DNA of 38,055 nt from NCBI GenBank assembly GCA_005888745.1, contig VBBS01000036.1, positions 1-38,055 of the forward strand, given 5' to 3'. Positions within the stretch are counted from its first letter, which is position 1. Each line of letters begins with the position of its first letter. The translations under genes were made by a program, and so were the position numbers. Source of the stretch: Candidatus Bathyarchaeota archaeon (GTDB taxonomy: Archaea > Thermoproteota > Bathyarchaeia > 40CM-2-53-6). Positions 1 to 6,653 of this stretch are shown piece after piece. The notes below the pieces were generated by a model. The model had not been told where the DNA came from. It did not search any database and was given only the letters and a program-made list of their open reading frames with translations.

Positions 1-1
1 C

Positions 2-82
2 AACACAACCAAGGGCTGGATCGAGGGAACAGCCACCCAGGCCGACCAAACGTTCACAGCGAAAGTTTACGCCAAGAAGTAA
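2..82 (+). CDS. C-terminal end of an unidentified protein (partial)
   Basis: The frame is open from the window edge and ends at TAA 80-82, giving 26 residues that end in KVYAKK. It is rich in Thr, Ala and Lys, like the tails of the secreted proteins further right, and a T-rich tract follows it. The rest of the gene lies outside the window, so no function can be assigned. It could also be a chance open frame. Confidence 0.45.
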   Translation, partial: NTTKGWIEGTATQADQTFTAKVYAKK

Positions 83-104
83 TTACGCGCCCCCTTAACA
101 TCCA

Positions 105-120
105 ATTTTCTCCTTTTTTC
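105..120 (+). terminator. T-rich terminator tract after the partial gene
   Basis: TTTTC followed by CCTTTTTTC lies about 25 nt after the stop at 82. Archaeal RNA polymerase terminates at T-runs without needing a strong hairpin, so this fits the end of the first transcript. Confidence 0.45.
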
Positions 121-347
121 GCGCCTCCGAAGGCCTGTGGTCACGTTGAACCAATTGATACTATCGAAGACGTCCCCCTATCGATCTAGCCGACAGGCTA
201 ACCACACTCTCTATACCAATAGAAGGGAGAAAAGATATTCCTTCGAAGCGACACCTCCTTCCAAGCTCCATCCAGCCAAGAAATCGTACGCCCCACGTTT
301 TCTACAACCATTTTTTCGTTACCTTTTCTTTCCGGTAACTAATCTAT
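121..347. other. Gene-free stretch, nothing recognised
   Basis: A 70-codon open frame (137-349, plus) exists but has no ribosome-binding site, no recognisable motif and unconvincing composition. Together with the flanking T-runs the stretch could hide a short transcript, but nothing in it can be named. Confidence 0.3.
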
Positions 348-369
348 GACCTCCCGGGGGTCGGTTTTT
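348..369 (+). terminator. Hairpin followed by T5
   Basis: GACC-TCCCGGG-GGTC (348-362) folds into a short GC-rich hairpin, and TTTTT follows at 365-369. It resembles an intrinsic terminator on the plus strand. The minus-strand gene ending at 402 would read it as an A-run, so it is more likely to serve a plus-strand transcript. Confidence 0.35.
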
Positions 370-401
370 CCGTGTCCCGCCCTTCGTGAAAGCCTTGATT
401 T

Positions 402-728
402 CTAGGATTTTAGTCGCTGTGCATTCGTTACCATAACCGCCATCTCCCGTCTCTTCGCCTTCTCGCGATTCGCAGGTGTTACGGGCGGGCTGAGATACAT
501 CACTATCAGTGTTCCCCCGTAGATCGTGGCAAGAGTGCCGCCTAGCAGGAACCCGAACATTCCTAGGGTTCCGGTTGCCAAGCTCTGGAAGGCCGCGTTG
601 TAGTTGTATTCTGCAGCCAGCCAGACCATCAGGAGGAGCGTCATTATGGACTGGGCACGCACCATCATGCCCGCACGCCAGGCAACCTGCTCCGCCCTAA
701 AGCTCTGCGATGCTGACCTCCTCCCCAT
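402..728 (-). CDS. Two-helix membrane protein, paralogue A
   Basis: A 108-residue protein with two hydrophobic segments (about residues 26-44 and 52-79), a basic N-terminus and a basic C-terminal tail. The N-terminal half aligns with its upstream neighbour (752-1084). Both share the pattern EQVA-RAG, a first helix ending in W, an NYN/NNN turn and a GFLL segment, so the pair arose by tandem duplication. The gap to the upstream gene is 23 bp, which suggests one transcript. ATG 728 is the start; a GGAGG that aligns with the neighbour's ribosome-binding site now lies inside the coding sequence, so the start seems to have moved upstream after the duplication. Function is unknown; the size would suit a small membrane accessory subunit. 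Confidence 0.65.
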   Translation of the reverse strand: MGRRSASQSFRAEQVAWRAGMMVRAQSIMTLLLMVWLAAEYNYNAAFQSLATGTLGMFGFLLGGTLATIYGGTLIVMYLSPPVTPANREKAKRREMAVMVTNAQRLKS

Positions 729-751
729 ACCCAGTCCAACTCCCTCGATAG

Positions 752-1084
752 TTACCGGGTTTCCTGGCCGACAAGAATTGGTTCCTCTCGTCTCGGCCTC
801 TGCCGTACCGCTCTCTGCCCTCTTCGCCGCGCCCTCTCCGCTAGAGCATTAGGCAAGGTCCTGAAGACGAAGATCGAGACCAGAATACCGGCGTAGAACG
901 CTGCACCGCTCCCGTTCAACAAGAACCCGAAACCTCCCAGGTACCGCGCAGCCCAGCCCTGAAAATACTGATTGTTATTGTAATCCCCGGACATCCAGAT
1001 CAACAGTAGAAGGATTACAACGGACTGGAGCCAGGCCAGAATCCCCGCACGGCGAGCCACCTGCTCCTCCCTCAGACTCGCCAT
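752..1084 (-). CDS. Two-helix membrane protein, paralogue B
   Basis: A 110-residue protein beginning MASLREEQVARRAG, with two hydrophobic segments separated by a short loop containing DYNNN, and an Arg-rich cytosolic tail. The open frame extends upstream to 1306, but the ATG at 1084 is preferred because GGGAGG lies 5 nt before it and because this start aligns with paralogue A. The upstream extension runs through the intergenic repeat at 1149-1236, which also argues against it. First gene of a likely two-gene operon. No known family recognised. Confidence 0.65.
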   Translation of the reverse strand: MASLREEQVARRAGILAWLQSVVILLLLIWMSGDYNNNQYFQGWAARYLGGFGFLLNGSGAAFYAGILVSIFVFRTLPNALAERARRRGQRAVRQRPRREEPILVGQETR

Positions 1085-1148
1085 ACTAACCTCCCTAGCC
1101 ATGGCCACTAACATACGACAAACCAGGCTATATCCGTAGAGGAAGAAA

Positions 1149-1236
1149 AAAAATCGCCCATTATCAGCCCTGATCCCGGTTCTAGGAGCCCCTTCCCTAC
1201 AATTCCTAGCAAACCGTTCTTGACGCCTCGACAAAA
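1149..1236. repeat. Intergenic repeat, copy A
   Basis: About 88 bp that align with 5713-5798 at roughly two thirds identity by eye. Shared blocks are TCGCCCATT, TCAGCCCTG, AGCC, CTTGACG and CAAAAC. Both copies are in the same orientation and lie in gene-free DNA. On the minus strand copy A ends in GGGCGA followed by T8, so it could end a short transcript. No conserved reading frame is shared by the two copies, so it is probably not coding. Confidence 0.5.
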
Positions 1237-1327
1237 CACCATGCCATGCAAGCCTGGACTGTATCCTGAACCGCTCGACAAGCCCATTCTTGCTTCCAGA
1301 CGGCAAATTTTCTCTGGAGGAGGTGGT

Positions 1328-1702
1328 CTAAGCGACTCGACCCTGCGACGCAAGACTGGACAGTTCGGAATGGCCATCGAATGTGGTGTTTCCAGAGTCT
1401 CCATCTTTCGAATTCTTCCGATCTCCGGGTCGTGTGTTAGAACCTAACACAATGTAGACGTGCCGCCCAAATAGTTCCAGTCGCCTATTCTGTACCTGGC
1501 GCAACACGGCGTTGAAAGGGAAATTGTGCTCGCCTGGAACATCGCTCCAATTTTCTTTCGGGCGCGCGCACAACCTGTTGACCCCCTCCTCAACCGCCGT
1601 GTCCCACCTAGTCCCGAGAACGGAAAAACCAGCCGAGACAGGAGGCGAATAACCAAGAAAAGCTAGAGAACTCTCCAGCGCCGGATTCTTTGTTCCGGAC
1701 AC
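1328..1702 (-). CDS. Hypothetical protein (uncertain)
   Basis: A 124-codon open frame starting at GTG 1702. The middle part (about residues 30-95) reads like a real protein, with the segment FPFNAVLRQVQNRRLELFG followed by a hydrophobic HVYIVLG strand; the ends look less convincing. No signal peptide, helix bundle or known motif is seen, and there is no clear ribosome-binding site. It may be a fast-evolving or decaying gene, or non-coding DNA. Confidence 0.3.
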   Translation of the reverse strand: MSGTKNPALESSLAFLGYSPPVSAGFSVLGTRWDTAVEEGVNRLCARPKENWSDVPGEHNFPFNAVLRQVQNRRLELFGRHVYIVLGSNTRPGDRKNSKDGDSGNTTFDGHSELSSLASQGRVA

Positions 1703-1746
1703 CTAGCAAGTCCTTTTTTTTCGGAAGACTAGCTAGGTCCGGAAAG

Positions 1747-1908
1747 CTACTTGCCCCATTTCTTACGGTTTTCCGTGAGCCATTCTGGAATGATCACGGC
1801 GCGCAAAAGCTCCTGTACAGTCGCGCCTCTCTGTAAGGCCTCCTTCGCAATCGTACGATAAGTCTCGGTTTCGAGAGTCTGCATGAACTTCTTGTTATTC
1901 CGCGGCAT
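1747..1908 (-). CDS. Small ribbon-helix-helix-like protein
   Basis: A 53-residue protein MPRNNKKFMQTLETETYR followed by IAKEALQRG-TVQELLRAVI. This is the pattern of the short DNA-binding ribbon-helix-helix-type proteins common in Thermoproteota: a basic N-terminal strand, two helices and a Trp near the end. ATG 1908 was chosen over the longer frame to 2055 because GGGGAG lies just before it and the extra residues are unlike protein. Likely a transcriptional regulator of nearby genes, but the target is unknown. Confidence 0.55.
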   Translation of the reverse strand: MPRNNKKFMQTLETETYRTIAKEALQRGATVQELLRAVIIPEWLTENRKKWGK

Positions 1909-2239
1909 CTCTCCCCAACTACTCCGAACACAACTGTCTGCATGAAGGTTCTTGTAAGAGTTTGGGCCCCGACGCCCCATATTCCGAGGGAGCCCTCTGT
2001 CTCGGACAGGATCTAAGGCATCGCAAATTCGAAATGACAGGCGACCGTCTCCCATTTAGGAAAAACGCGTAACGTTCAGAACGTAGCTTCACCCAGACCA
2101 GGGAAAAACCTCCCACGGCTCAGTGGAACGATTCCGATTAACATGTTTCCAGCAACCAATGGACGTATCGATATTCGCTATATGGTCTGAACTTGCCGTA
2201 ATTTTGTGACCTTCTCGTAATATTCTAGGTTTCAGCGCA

Positions 2240-2248
2240 TTCTTTATC
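2240..2248 (+). promoter_or_regulatory. TATA box of the 2272 gene
   Basis: TTCTTTATC lies about 25-30 nt before the ATG at 2272. This places transcription start within a few bases of the start codon, so the mRNA would be leaderless or nearly so, as is common in these archaea. No ribosome-binding site precedes the ATG. Confidence 0.45.
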
Positions 2249-2271
2249 TGGGGTATCCGGAAGCGCGGCTT

Positions 2272-3180
2272 ATGCAACGAAGAAAAATCCTAATCGCATG
2301 TCTCAGCCTACTACTAGTAGGACTAGCACTACCCACCACCAACATCAAGGCACACGCCTTCACAAGCGGGAACAATTCGGTCGCAATCAGCAACGTACTT
2401 ACCGGCTTTGTATCTCCAAGCGGCGTGGGATCCGGAACCGTCGCTCAGGCTGGCACAAGCATTTCCGCAACCGTGGTTGTGCAAGGCAGCAACCCGCAGC
2501 CTGTCTCACCTACCACCACATACACACGGAACGTCACTATCGGCTTCAAGGGCGACTGGATGACTGCCTACCAAAACGCGAGTATCATCCAACTGACATC
2601 CGGCCAGATCGGTTCCACGACTCTATCCATCGCTCTCCCGTCGGCAGGGTCGGTTAGCCAAGGGCACTCCTGGACTGTGGAAATATGGGATGGTCCGGCC
2701 ACTGGCACCGTCGCGGGTTGTACTGTGGGCGATGCGGAAAACTATGCCACATCAAACACTCTCAAGTCTTGCTTCCCCCTTGCAAGCGGGACACTCAGCA
2801 TTTTAACCGGCGACCAATACTCTGCGGCGCAAGCTCGAAACGCAGCCAGTAAGATACTGAGCACCCTCGTTGTGGGCGGCTTCCCCATCCTATCAAACTC
2901 AGCCGCGCAAGCTCAGGTGGCTCAGGCAAACTCTGAGCTCGCTCTAGGGGACCAGAGCTGGACGAGTGCTGATTTCGCGGGCGCCAAAACGCACTATCAG
3001 AGTGCTCAGAACGACGCGAACGCGGCAGTAGCTACCCAGTACAACCTAGGCGGTAGCCAAACCAACGCAAGCATTGTCGGCACAATCCTTGGTGGGACCG
3101 GAACCTTGCTGTTCGGACTTGGAGGCATGCTAGCAGGAATCGGCGGGTTCTTCTACCTAAGACGAAGACCAAAAGCCTAA
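2272..3180 (+). CDS. Secreted surface protein with C-terminal membrane anchor
   Basis: 302 residues. A signal peptide is clear: basic MQRRK, a hydrophobic core to about residue 20, then a cleavage region around KAHA. The extracellular part is rich in Ser, Thr, Gly and Ala and probably beta-structured to about residue 180. A helical Ala/Gln-rich segment (AQAQVAQANSELALGDQ) follows at about 212-255. The protein ends in a glycine-rich transmembrane helix (about 270-294) and the basic tail RRRPKA. This layout is that of an archaeal cell-surface protein anchored with its tail inside. No enzymatic motif is seen. A T10 terminator follows. Confidence 0.75.
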   Translation: MQRRKILIACLSLLLVGLALPTTNIKAHAFTSGNNSVAISNVLTGFVSPSGVGSGTVAQAGTSISATVVVQGSNPQPVSPTTTYTRNVTIGFKGDWMTAYQNASIIQLTSGQIGSTTLSIALPSAGSVSQGHSWTVEIWDGPATGTVAGCTVGDAENYATSNTLKSCFPLASGTLSILTGDQYSAAQARNAASKILSTLVVGGFPILSNSAAQAQVAQANSELALGDQSWTSADFAGAKTHYQSAQNDANAAVATQYNLGGSQTNASIVGTILGGTGTLLFGLGGMLAGIGGFFYLRRRPKA

Positions 3181-3194
3181 AACTCCCAAATTGC

Positions 3195-3219
3195 CCCGTC
3201 TTTTTTTTTTCGCGGGGAC
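3195..3219 (+). terminator. Strong T10 terminator
   Basis: T10 at 3201-3210, flanked by CCCCG and CGGGG, lies 20 nt after the stop codon of the surface protein. Confidence 0.65.
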
Positions 3220-3284
3220 CCATTTTCTATCTTGACAGATTCCCTATTCCAATGATCAACGCATAGGTCATCTTTCCTTGACTT

Positions 3285-3371
3285 CCTTGCCTCTGTGTCT
3301 CATGAGGCAAGGTCCAGGCTGAATCCTATTGTGTATCCTCCACGTTATAGAGGGCCAAGACTAGCGTGGAG
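3285..3371. promoter_or_regulatory. Two adjacent inverted repeats upstream of the membrane protein
   Basis: CCTTGCCTC (3285-3293) pairs perfectly with GAGGCAAGG (3304-3312) across a 10-nt loop. CTCCACG (3338-3344) pairs with CGTGGAG (3365-3371) across 20 nt. The second arm runs on into CGTGGAGCGTCTACA, a near copy of the palindrome at 4995-5009. The segment may be a structured leader RNA or a set of operators; the rest of 3211-3574 has no clear gene. Confidence 0.4.
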
Positions 3372-3574
3372 CGTCTACAGTTCAAAGGACCTCGCCGAAA
3401 CCAAAACAGTTACGGGAAACCTATCCCATCCAAGGCCGCAGTACAGCCAACAGGACCCCGAGTTGGATTGATGTCCTGAACTCGCGAGACCAGGGAAATG
3501 CGCTGGAGACTATAGCTCAGAACTCGAACCCGAACCTCCTTCAGAGAATTGATCTACCGACTTTCATCGCCGGA

Positions 3575-4957
3575 TTGGTCGCCGGTTTTCTAGGCCTCAG
3601 CAGCCAGCCTTGGTGGACTCTAACTAGCCCGACAAACAGCCACGTGTTATCAATCCAGGTCTCTCCGTTTTATCTTCAGATTGCCGCTACAGGTGTTCCT
3701 GCAACTAATCTGCTCGCCTCCGTCCTGGGCGCGTTCACTAGGATCTTGCTCCTCCTATGCTCTCTTGCCTTGCTCGTCTCGTCTCTTCGCCCCACCGTGT
3801 GGTGGCGTCCTCTCGCTGTTTGGCTTAGTCTCGCGAGTCTAACAGAACTCTTTTTCAGCCTCCTGCTCTTCGTCCACGCCGGGCAGACCGCACTACTCAC
3901 CATTTATGGGACAAATCCACCCACCAGCGGAACAATCTCTTACCCTGCAAGGATTGTGGGAACCGATCTCAACACCTACCAGAATCCGTCCATCGCCGCA
4001 GCGTTCAACCTCGATTTCTATCTTGGACTCTTAAGCCTGACAATCGTTGGAACGGGAACAATACTCAAGATGCTCCAAGAGAGAGGGCTGCTAGCTGCTG
4101 CGATCCCTGGCGTCAAAGAATTCTTCTTAACACCACCGTACCGGCAAGTCTGGCTTTCCACCAACGACAGAACTCTAAACCCGCTGAGCCGGGACCCGGA
4201 AAACGCAAGCGACGACCAGTTGCTAGCATCGTTCGGGAAGATCTACCAGACGGTCCAACCCGGGGCAATCATCAGCATAATCCTTCCCACATGGGCCTCA
4301 AGCATATCCGACCGTTTCCAGAAACTTCTCAAATGGTCAGGATTTTCGATCGAGGACACTGGAACTATCTTTCGAGCTCCCGGCCAGCCTGAAACGCAGC
4401 TTCGGTTCAGAAAGCCAGCGGTCGCTCAGGAATCGGCTTTAGAAGAACCCGATCCGTCCTCCGCGCTCGCCCAAGCCATCGAGACTGAATCCTCCCTCCC
4501 GGACATTCCCCTCCAGCTGACGGTCCCTAGTCAGCCCAAGTGGACTCAGCCAGTAATGACGAGACAAGAGAGGGCGATGCTGAAAGCAGCCCTGTCCATC
4601 CTTTCGCAACGTAAGGAGCCGGTGCCTTATCGAGAGCTTCTCAACCAGGTCTACATGGAACTTGTCGAGAAGAAAGTCGAGTTCGATTCGGCAAAGCAGA
4701 TCGAGACAGCACTCCTCAAACACGCGGGCGGTGAACTAGTCCTGACTGAGGAACAGAACGAACAAGGCCAGATAATTTCTAAGAAATGGAGTCTTGGAGA
4801 AGAAGATCTATCTCCCGAGCCGTATGGAAGACTCTCCGTTTTCAACAGGCTCTCCGGTCGCCGAGCTCACTCTCTCACCGTGATGCATTTCTTGAGAAAG
4901 TGGCAGCGGAAGCCAAGGCAGAAGTACAAGCGTAGAGCGCAGCGAGAAGAAGAATAG
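3575..4957 (+). CDS. Membrane protein with soluble C-terminal half and winged-helix-like domain
   Basis: 460 residues from TTG 3575. The N-terminal ~170 residues hold four hydrophobic segments. After these comes a soluble alpha/beta domain (about 185-275, with repeated strand-helix pattern and SIILPTW), an acidic linker, and a basic helical C-terminal region (about 330-410, TRQERAMLKAALSIL and YRELLNQVYMEL) that resembles a winged-helix fold, followed by a very basic tail. The frame stays open upstream to 3365, and the upstream residues (SWIDVLNSRDQGNALETIA and following) look protein-like but offer no ATG, GTG or TTG, so the true start is uncertain. A membrane-bound regulator of the neighbouring surface-protein genes is possible; this is inference. 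Family not recognised. Confidence 0.6.
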   Translation: MVAGFLGLSSQPWWTLTSPTNSHVLSIQVSPFYLQIAATGVPATNLLASVLGAFTRILLLLCSLALLVSSLRPTVWWRPLAVWLSLASLTELFFSLLLFVHAGQTALLTIYGTNPPTSGTISYPARIVGTDLNTYQNPSIAAAFNLDFYLGLLSLTIVGTGTILKMLQERGLLAAAIPGVKEFFLTPPYRQVWLSTNDRTLNPLSRDPENASDDQLLASFGKIYQTVQPGAIISIILPTWASSISDRFQKLLKWSGFSIEDTGTIFRAPGQPETQLRFRKPAVAQESALEEPDPSSALAQAIETESSLPDIPLQLTVPSQPKWTQPVMTRQERAMLKAALSILSQRKEPVPYRELLNQVYMELVEKKVEFDSAKQIETALLKHAGGELVLTEEQNEQGQIISKKWSLGEEDLSPEPYGRLSVFNRLSGRRAHSLTVMHFLRKWQRKPRQKYKRRAQREEE

Positions 4958-4994
4958 TTTCTCTCACGCACTTCCCAGCTACACAGTACGTTAC

Positions 4995-5009
4995 CGTGGA
5001 GCGTCCACG
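4995..5009. promoter_or_regulatory. Perfect palindrome CGTGGA-GCG-TCCACG
   Basis: A 6-3-6 inverted repeat 59 bp before the ATG of the secreted protein at 5068. A near copy lies at 3365-3379, before the membrane protein gene. This fits a dimeric regulator's operator shared by the two genes; which protein binds is unknown. Confidence 0.4.
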
Positions 5010-5067
5010 CTAGGAACGTGTGGCTTATCGTATCCGTCTCTCTTAGCGCGAACCAAGGAATTGGAAG

Positions 5068-5586
5068 ATGAGCAGTCTAAGAGCCAAGATAAGTCAGGTA
5101 ACAAGCAAGAAGGTTCCGGTTCTCGCACTAGTTGTCGTGGCCATGTTTGGAATGGTCGCTGGCGTTCTAGCGGCAAACCTGGCAGTAACAACGACCTCGA
5201 ACACAGGTGAGATCGGCACTTACCACACCAGTTCAGGCACAATGACGGTGGTTGACAATGGCTTGGGCGTGGTGGCTAACACCGCCGCTGCTTCTACCGC
5301 AGCAACATTTCCGACGTCCGGCAACAATAACAGTGTTAACAACGCACTCACAGCTGGACACTGGTTTGACGAAATCACATTCACTGATACAGCGACAGAT
5401 AGCACCGCCCACACGGCAACGGTAGTCATTCGGCAAGGGACTGGCCCAGCGGGGACTCTTGTCGTCTCCACGAGCTTCACCCTTACCGGGCCGAGCGCTT
5501 CGAGCACCGGCACGATCACAGCGTACGTTGATACAGGCCTGACATCGCTAACATCCCCAGTCACAGTCTACGTCACCATATCCTAA
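5068..5586 (+). CDS. Small secreted beta-rich protein
   Basis: 172 residues. The basic N-terminus (MSSLRAKISQVTSKK) is followed by one hydrophobic helix (about 17-36) ending VLAANL, which can be a signal peptide or an N-terminal anchor. The remainder is Thr/Ser/Ala/Gly-rich with alternating hydrophobic residues typical of beta-strands (HTATVVI, GTLVVSTSFTL, VTVYVTIS). There are no cysteines or enzymatic motifs. Size and layout resemble those of beta-sandwich fibre subunits such as TasA-like or archaeal thread/bundling pilins, but no diagnostic motif is visible, so this is only a suggestion. It is followed by T8 and a GC-rich hairpin, and preceded by a palindrome. Confidence 0.7.
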   Translation: MSSLRAKISQVTSKKVPVLALVVVAMFGMVAGVLAANLAVTTTSNTGEIGTYHTSSGTMTVVDNGLGVVANTAAASTAATFPTSGNNNSVNNALTAGHWFDEITFTDTATDSTAHTATVVIRQGTGPAGTLVVSTSFTLTGPSASSTGTITAYVDTGLTSLTSPVTVYVTIS

Positions 5587-5590
5587 ACCA

Positions 5591-5645
5591 TTTTTTTTCA
5601 TCCAAGTTGGATTTCCGGGGGAAACCCCGGAGGCCCACTATTTTT
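5591..5645 (+). terminator. T8 run plus GAAA-loop hairpin and T5
   Basis: T8 at 5591-5598 just after the stop codon, then a perfect hairpin TCCGGGG-GAAA-CCCCGGA (5614-5631), then TTTTT at 5641-5645. Either T-run would end transcription of the 5068 gene. The hairpin with its GAAA tetraloop is unusually stable and may protect the RNA 3' end. Confidence 0.6.
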
Positions 5646-5712
5646 CTACGAGTGCGTCCGCAATCAGGCCAGGAATTCGTTTTCAAAGTCTAGTAGTATT
5701 TCATGAAGGTCA

Positions 5713-5798
5713 AAATTCGCCCATTTTCAGCCCTGTTCTCGAATCTGGGAGCCTTCTCTAGAGTGCTTAAGAATCGTGCTTGACGGCGCGGCAAAACC
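5713..5798. repeat. Intergenic repeat, copy B
   Basis: Partner of the copy at 1149-1236 (see there); the best-conserved part is the first 25 bp, TTCGCCCATT and TCAGCCCTG. It sits 260-345 bp before the secreted protein gene at 6058. The remaining sequence up to 6057 shows an open frame from 5893 but no clear gene. Confidence 0.5.
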
Positions 5799-6057
5799 GG
5801 AAGATCCCCCCGTCTAAGCTCGGACCAAGGCCTGAATTGCGAGACTCGTCCTGGAATCCCTTGCTAGAGGGCGAGACCTCTCTAGGGGGGTCTTGCACAG
5901 AGCGTCTCTCGACCCGAGAGGGGAGGACCGCGTACGCTTTTCCCGGCTAGGGTGCTTGTTTCAACGCTTCCGTTCACCGGATCTGTTACTCGCGTGTGAT
6001 GGTCGCAGGGACTCAAGTCTCAAACGCGCATCAAGAGATAGCCACGGACGTTCAAAC

Positions 6058-6606
6058 ATGCACCTCGCTTCCCGTTTTCAGCGTCGGGTTCGGCGCACAT
6101 TCACATTGTATCTCGCTGCCAAGATCGCGCTCGCGGTTTTGGTTCTAGCCGTCTCCGCTGCCACTATCACTGTTACCCCAACGAACTACCAAGCGGAGCT
6201 CGGTGGAGCGGTGAACGTGAACAACAAGCTAACCGGCATGGACAAAGGATTTGCTAAGGCAGCAGCCCCAGCCGCAGCCACAGGAGGAAGTTGTGCAACA
6301 AATGTCACATTTACCGACACTTCCGGAGGGATTGTTACCACCGACGTAGCGTCAAACGATTATGTCTACGACATACAGATAGCTAATACCACTCAGACTC
6401 CGACAAGCACATGCTACAAGGTCTTGCTAACCTTGACCCTTAGCAGCGGACTAGAGACAGCATACGGCCCCCTGTACATTGCCACGTCATCGACCCCCTT
6501 GGCATGGCAGCCTCTCGATGCCAGGTTTGACGTAGGAACGACCTTGCCTGCTTCTCCTTTCTCGTTTCTAATTGCCGTCACGTGTCAATCGGGAACTTGC
6601 CCATGA
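6058..6606 (+). CDS. Secreted beta-rich protein with cysteines
   Basis: 182 residues from ATG 6058. The very basic start MHLASRFQRRVRR is followed by one hydrophobic helix (about 14-36, ALAVLVLAVSA), then a mature part rich in Thr, Ala and Asn with beta-strand pattern. Four cysteines (in GGSCAT, TSTCYK, VTCQSGTC) could form two disulfides outside the cell. The segment NVTFTDTSGG resembles EITFTDTATD in the 5068 protein, so the two may be distant paralogues. The frame is open back to 5893, but that extension is Arg-rich and lacks features. No strong ribosome-binding site. Function unknown; probably a surface structural protein. Confidence 0.65.
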   Translation: MHLASRFQRRVRRTFTLYLAAKIALAVLVLAVSAATITVTPTNYQAELGGAVNVNNKLTGMDKGFAKAAAPAAATGGSCATNVTFTDTSGGIVTTDVASNDYVYDIQIANTTQTPTSTCYKVLLTLTLSSGLETAYGPLYIATSSTPLAWQPLDARFDVGTTLPASPFSFLIAVTCQSGTCP

Positions 6607-6653
6607 TTGCTGGTGCCCTCGTCCGTCTTCTCACAGGTTCCTAGCGGGCTCTC

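Noticed and set aside
137-349. 70-codon open frame as a gene
   Set aside because: No ribosome-binding site, motif or protein-like composition; lies between T-runs.
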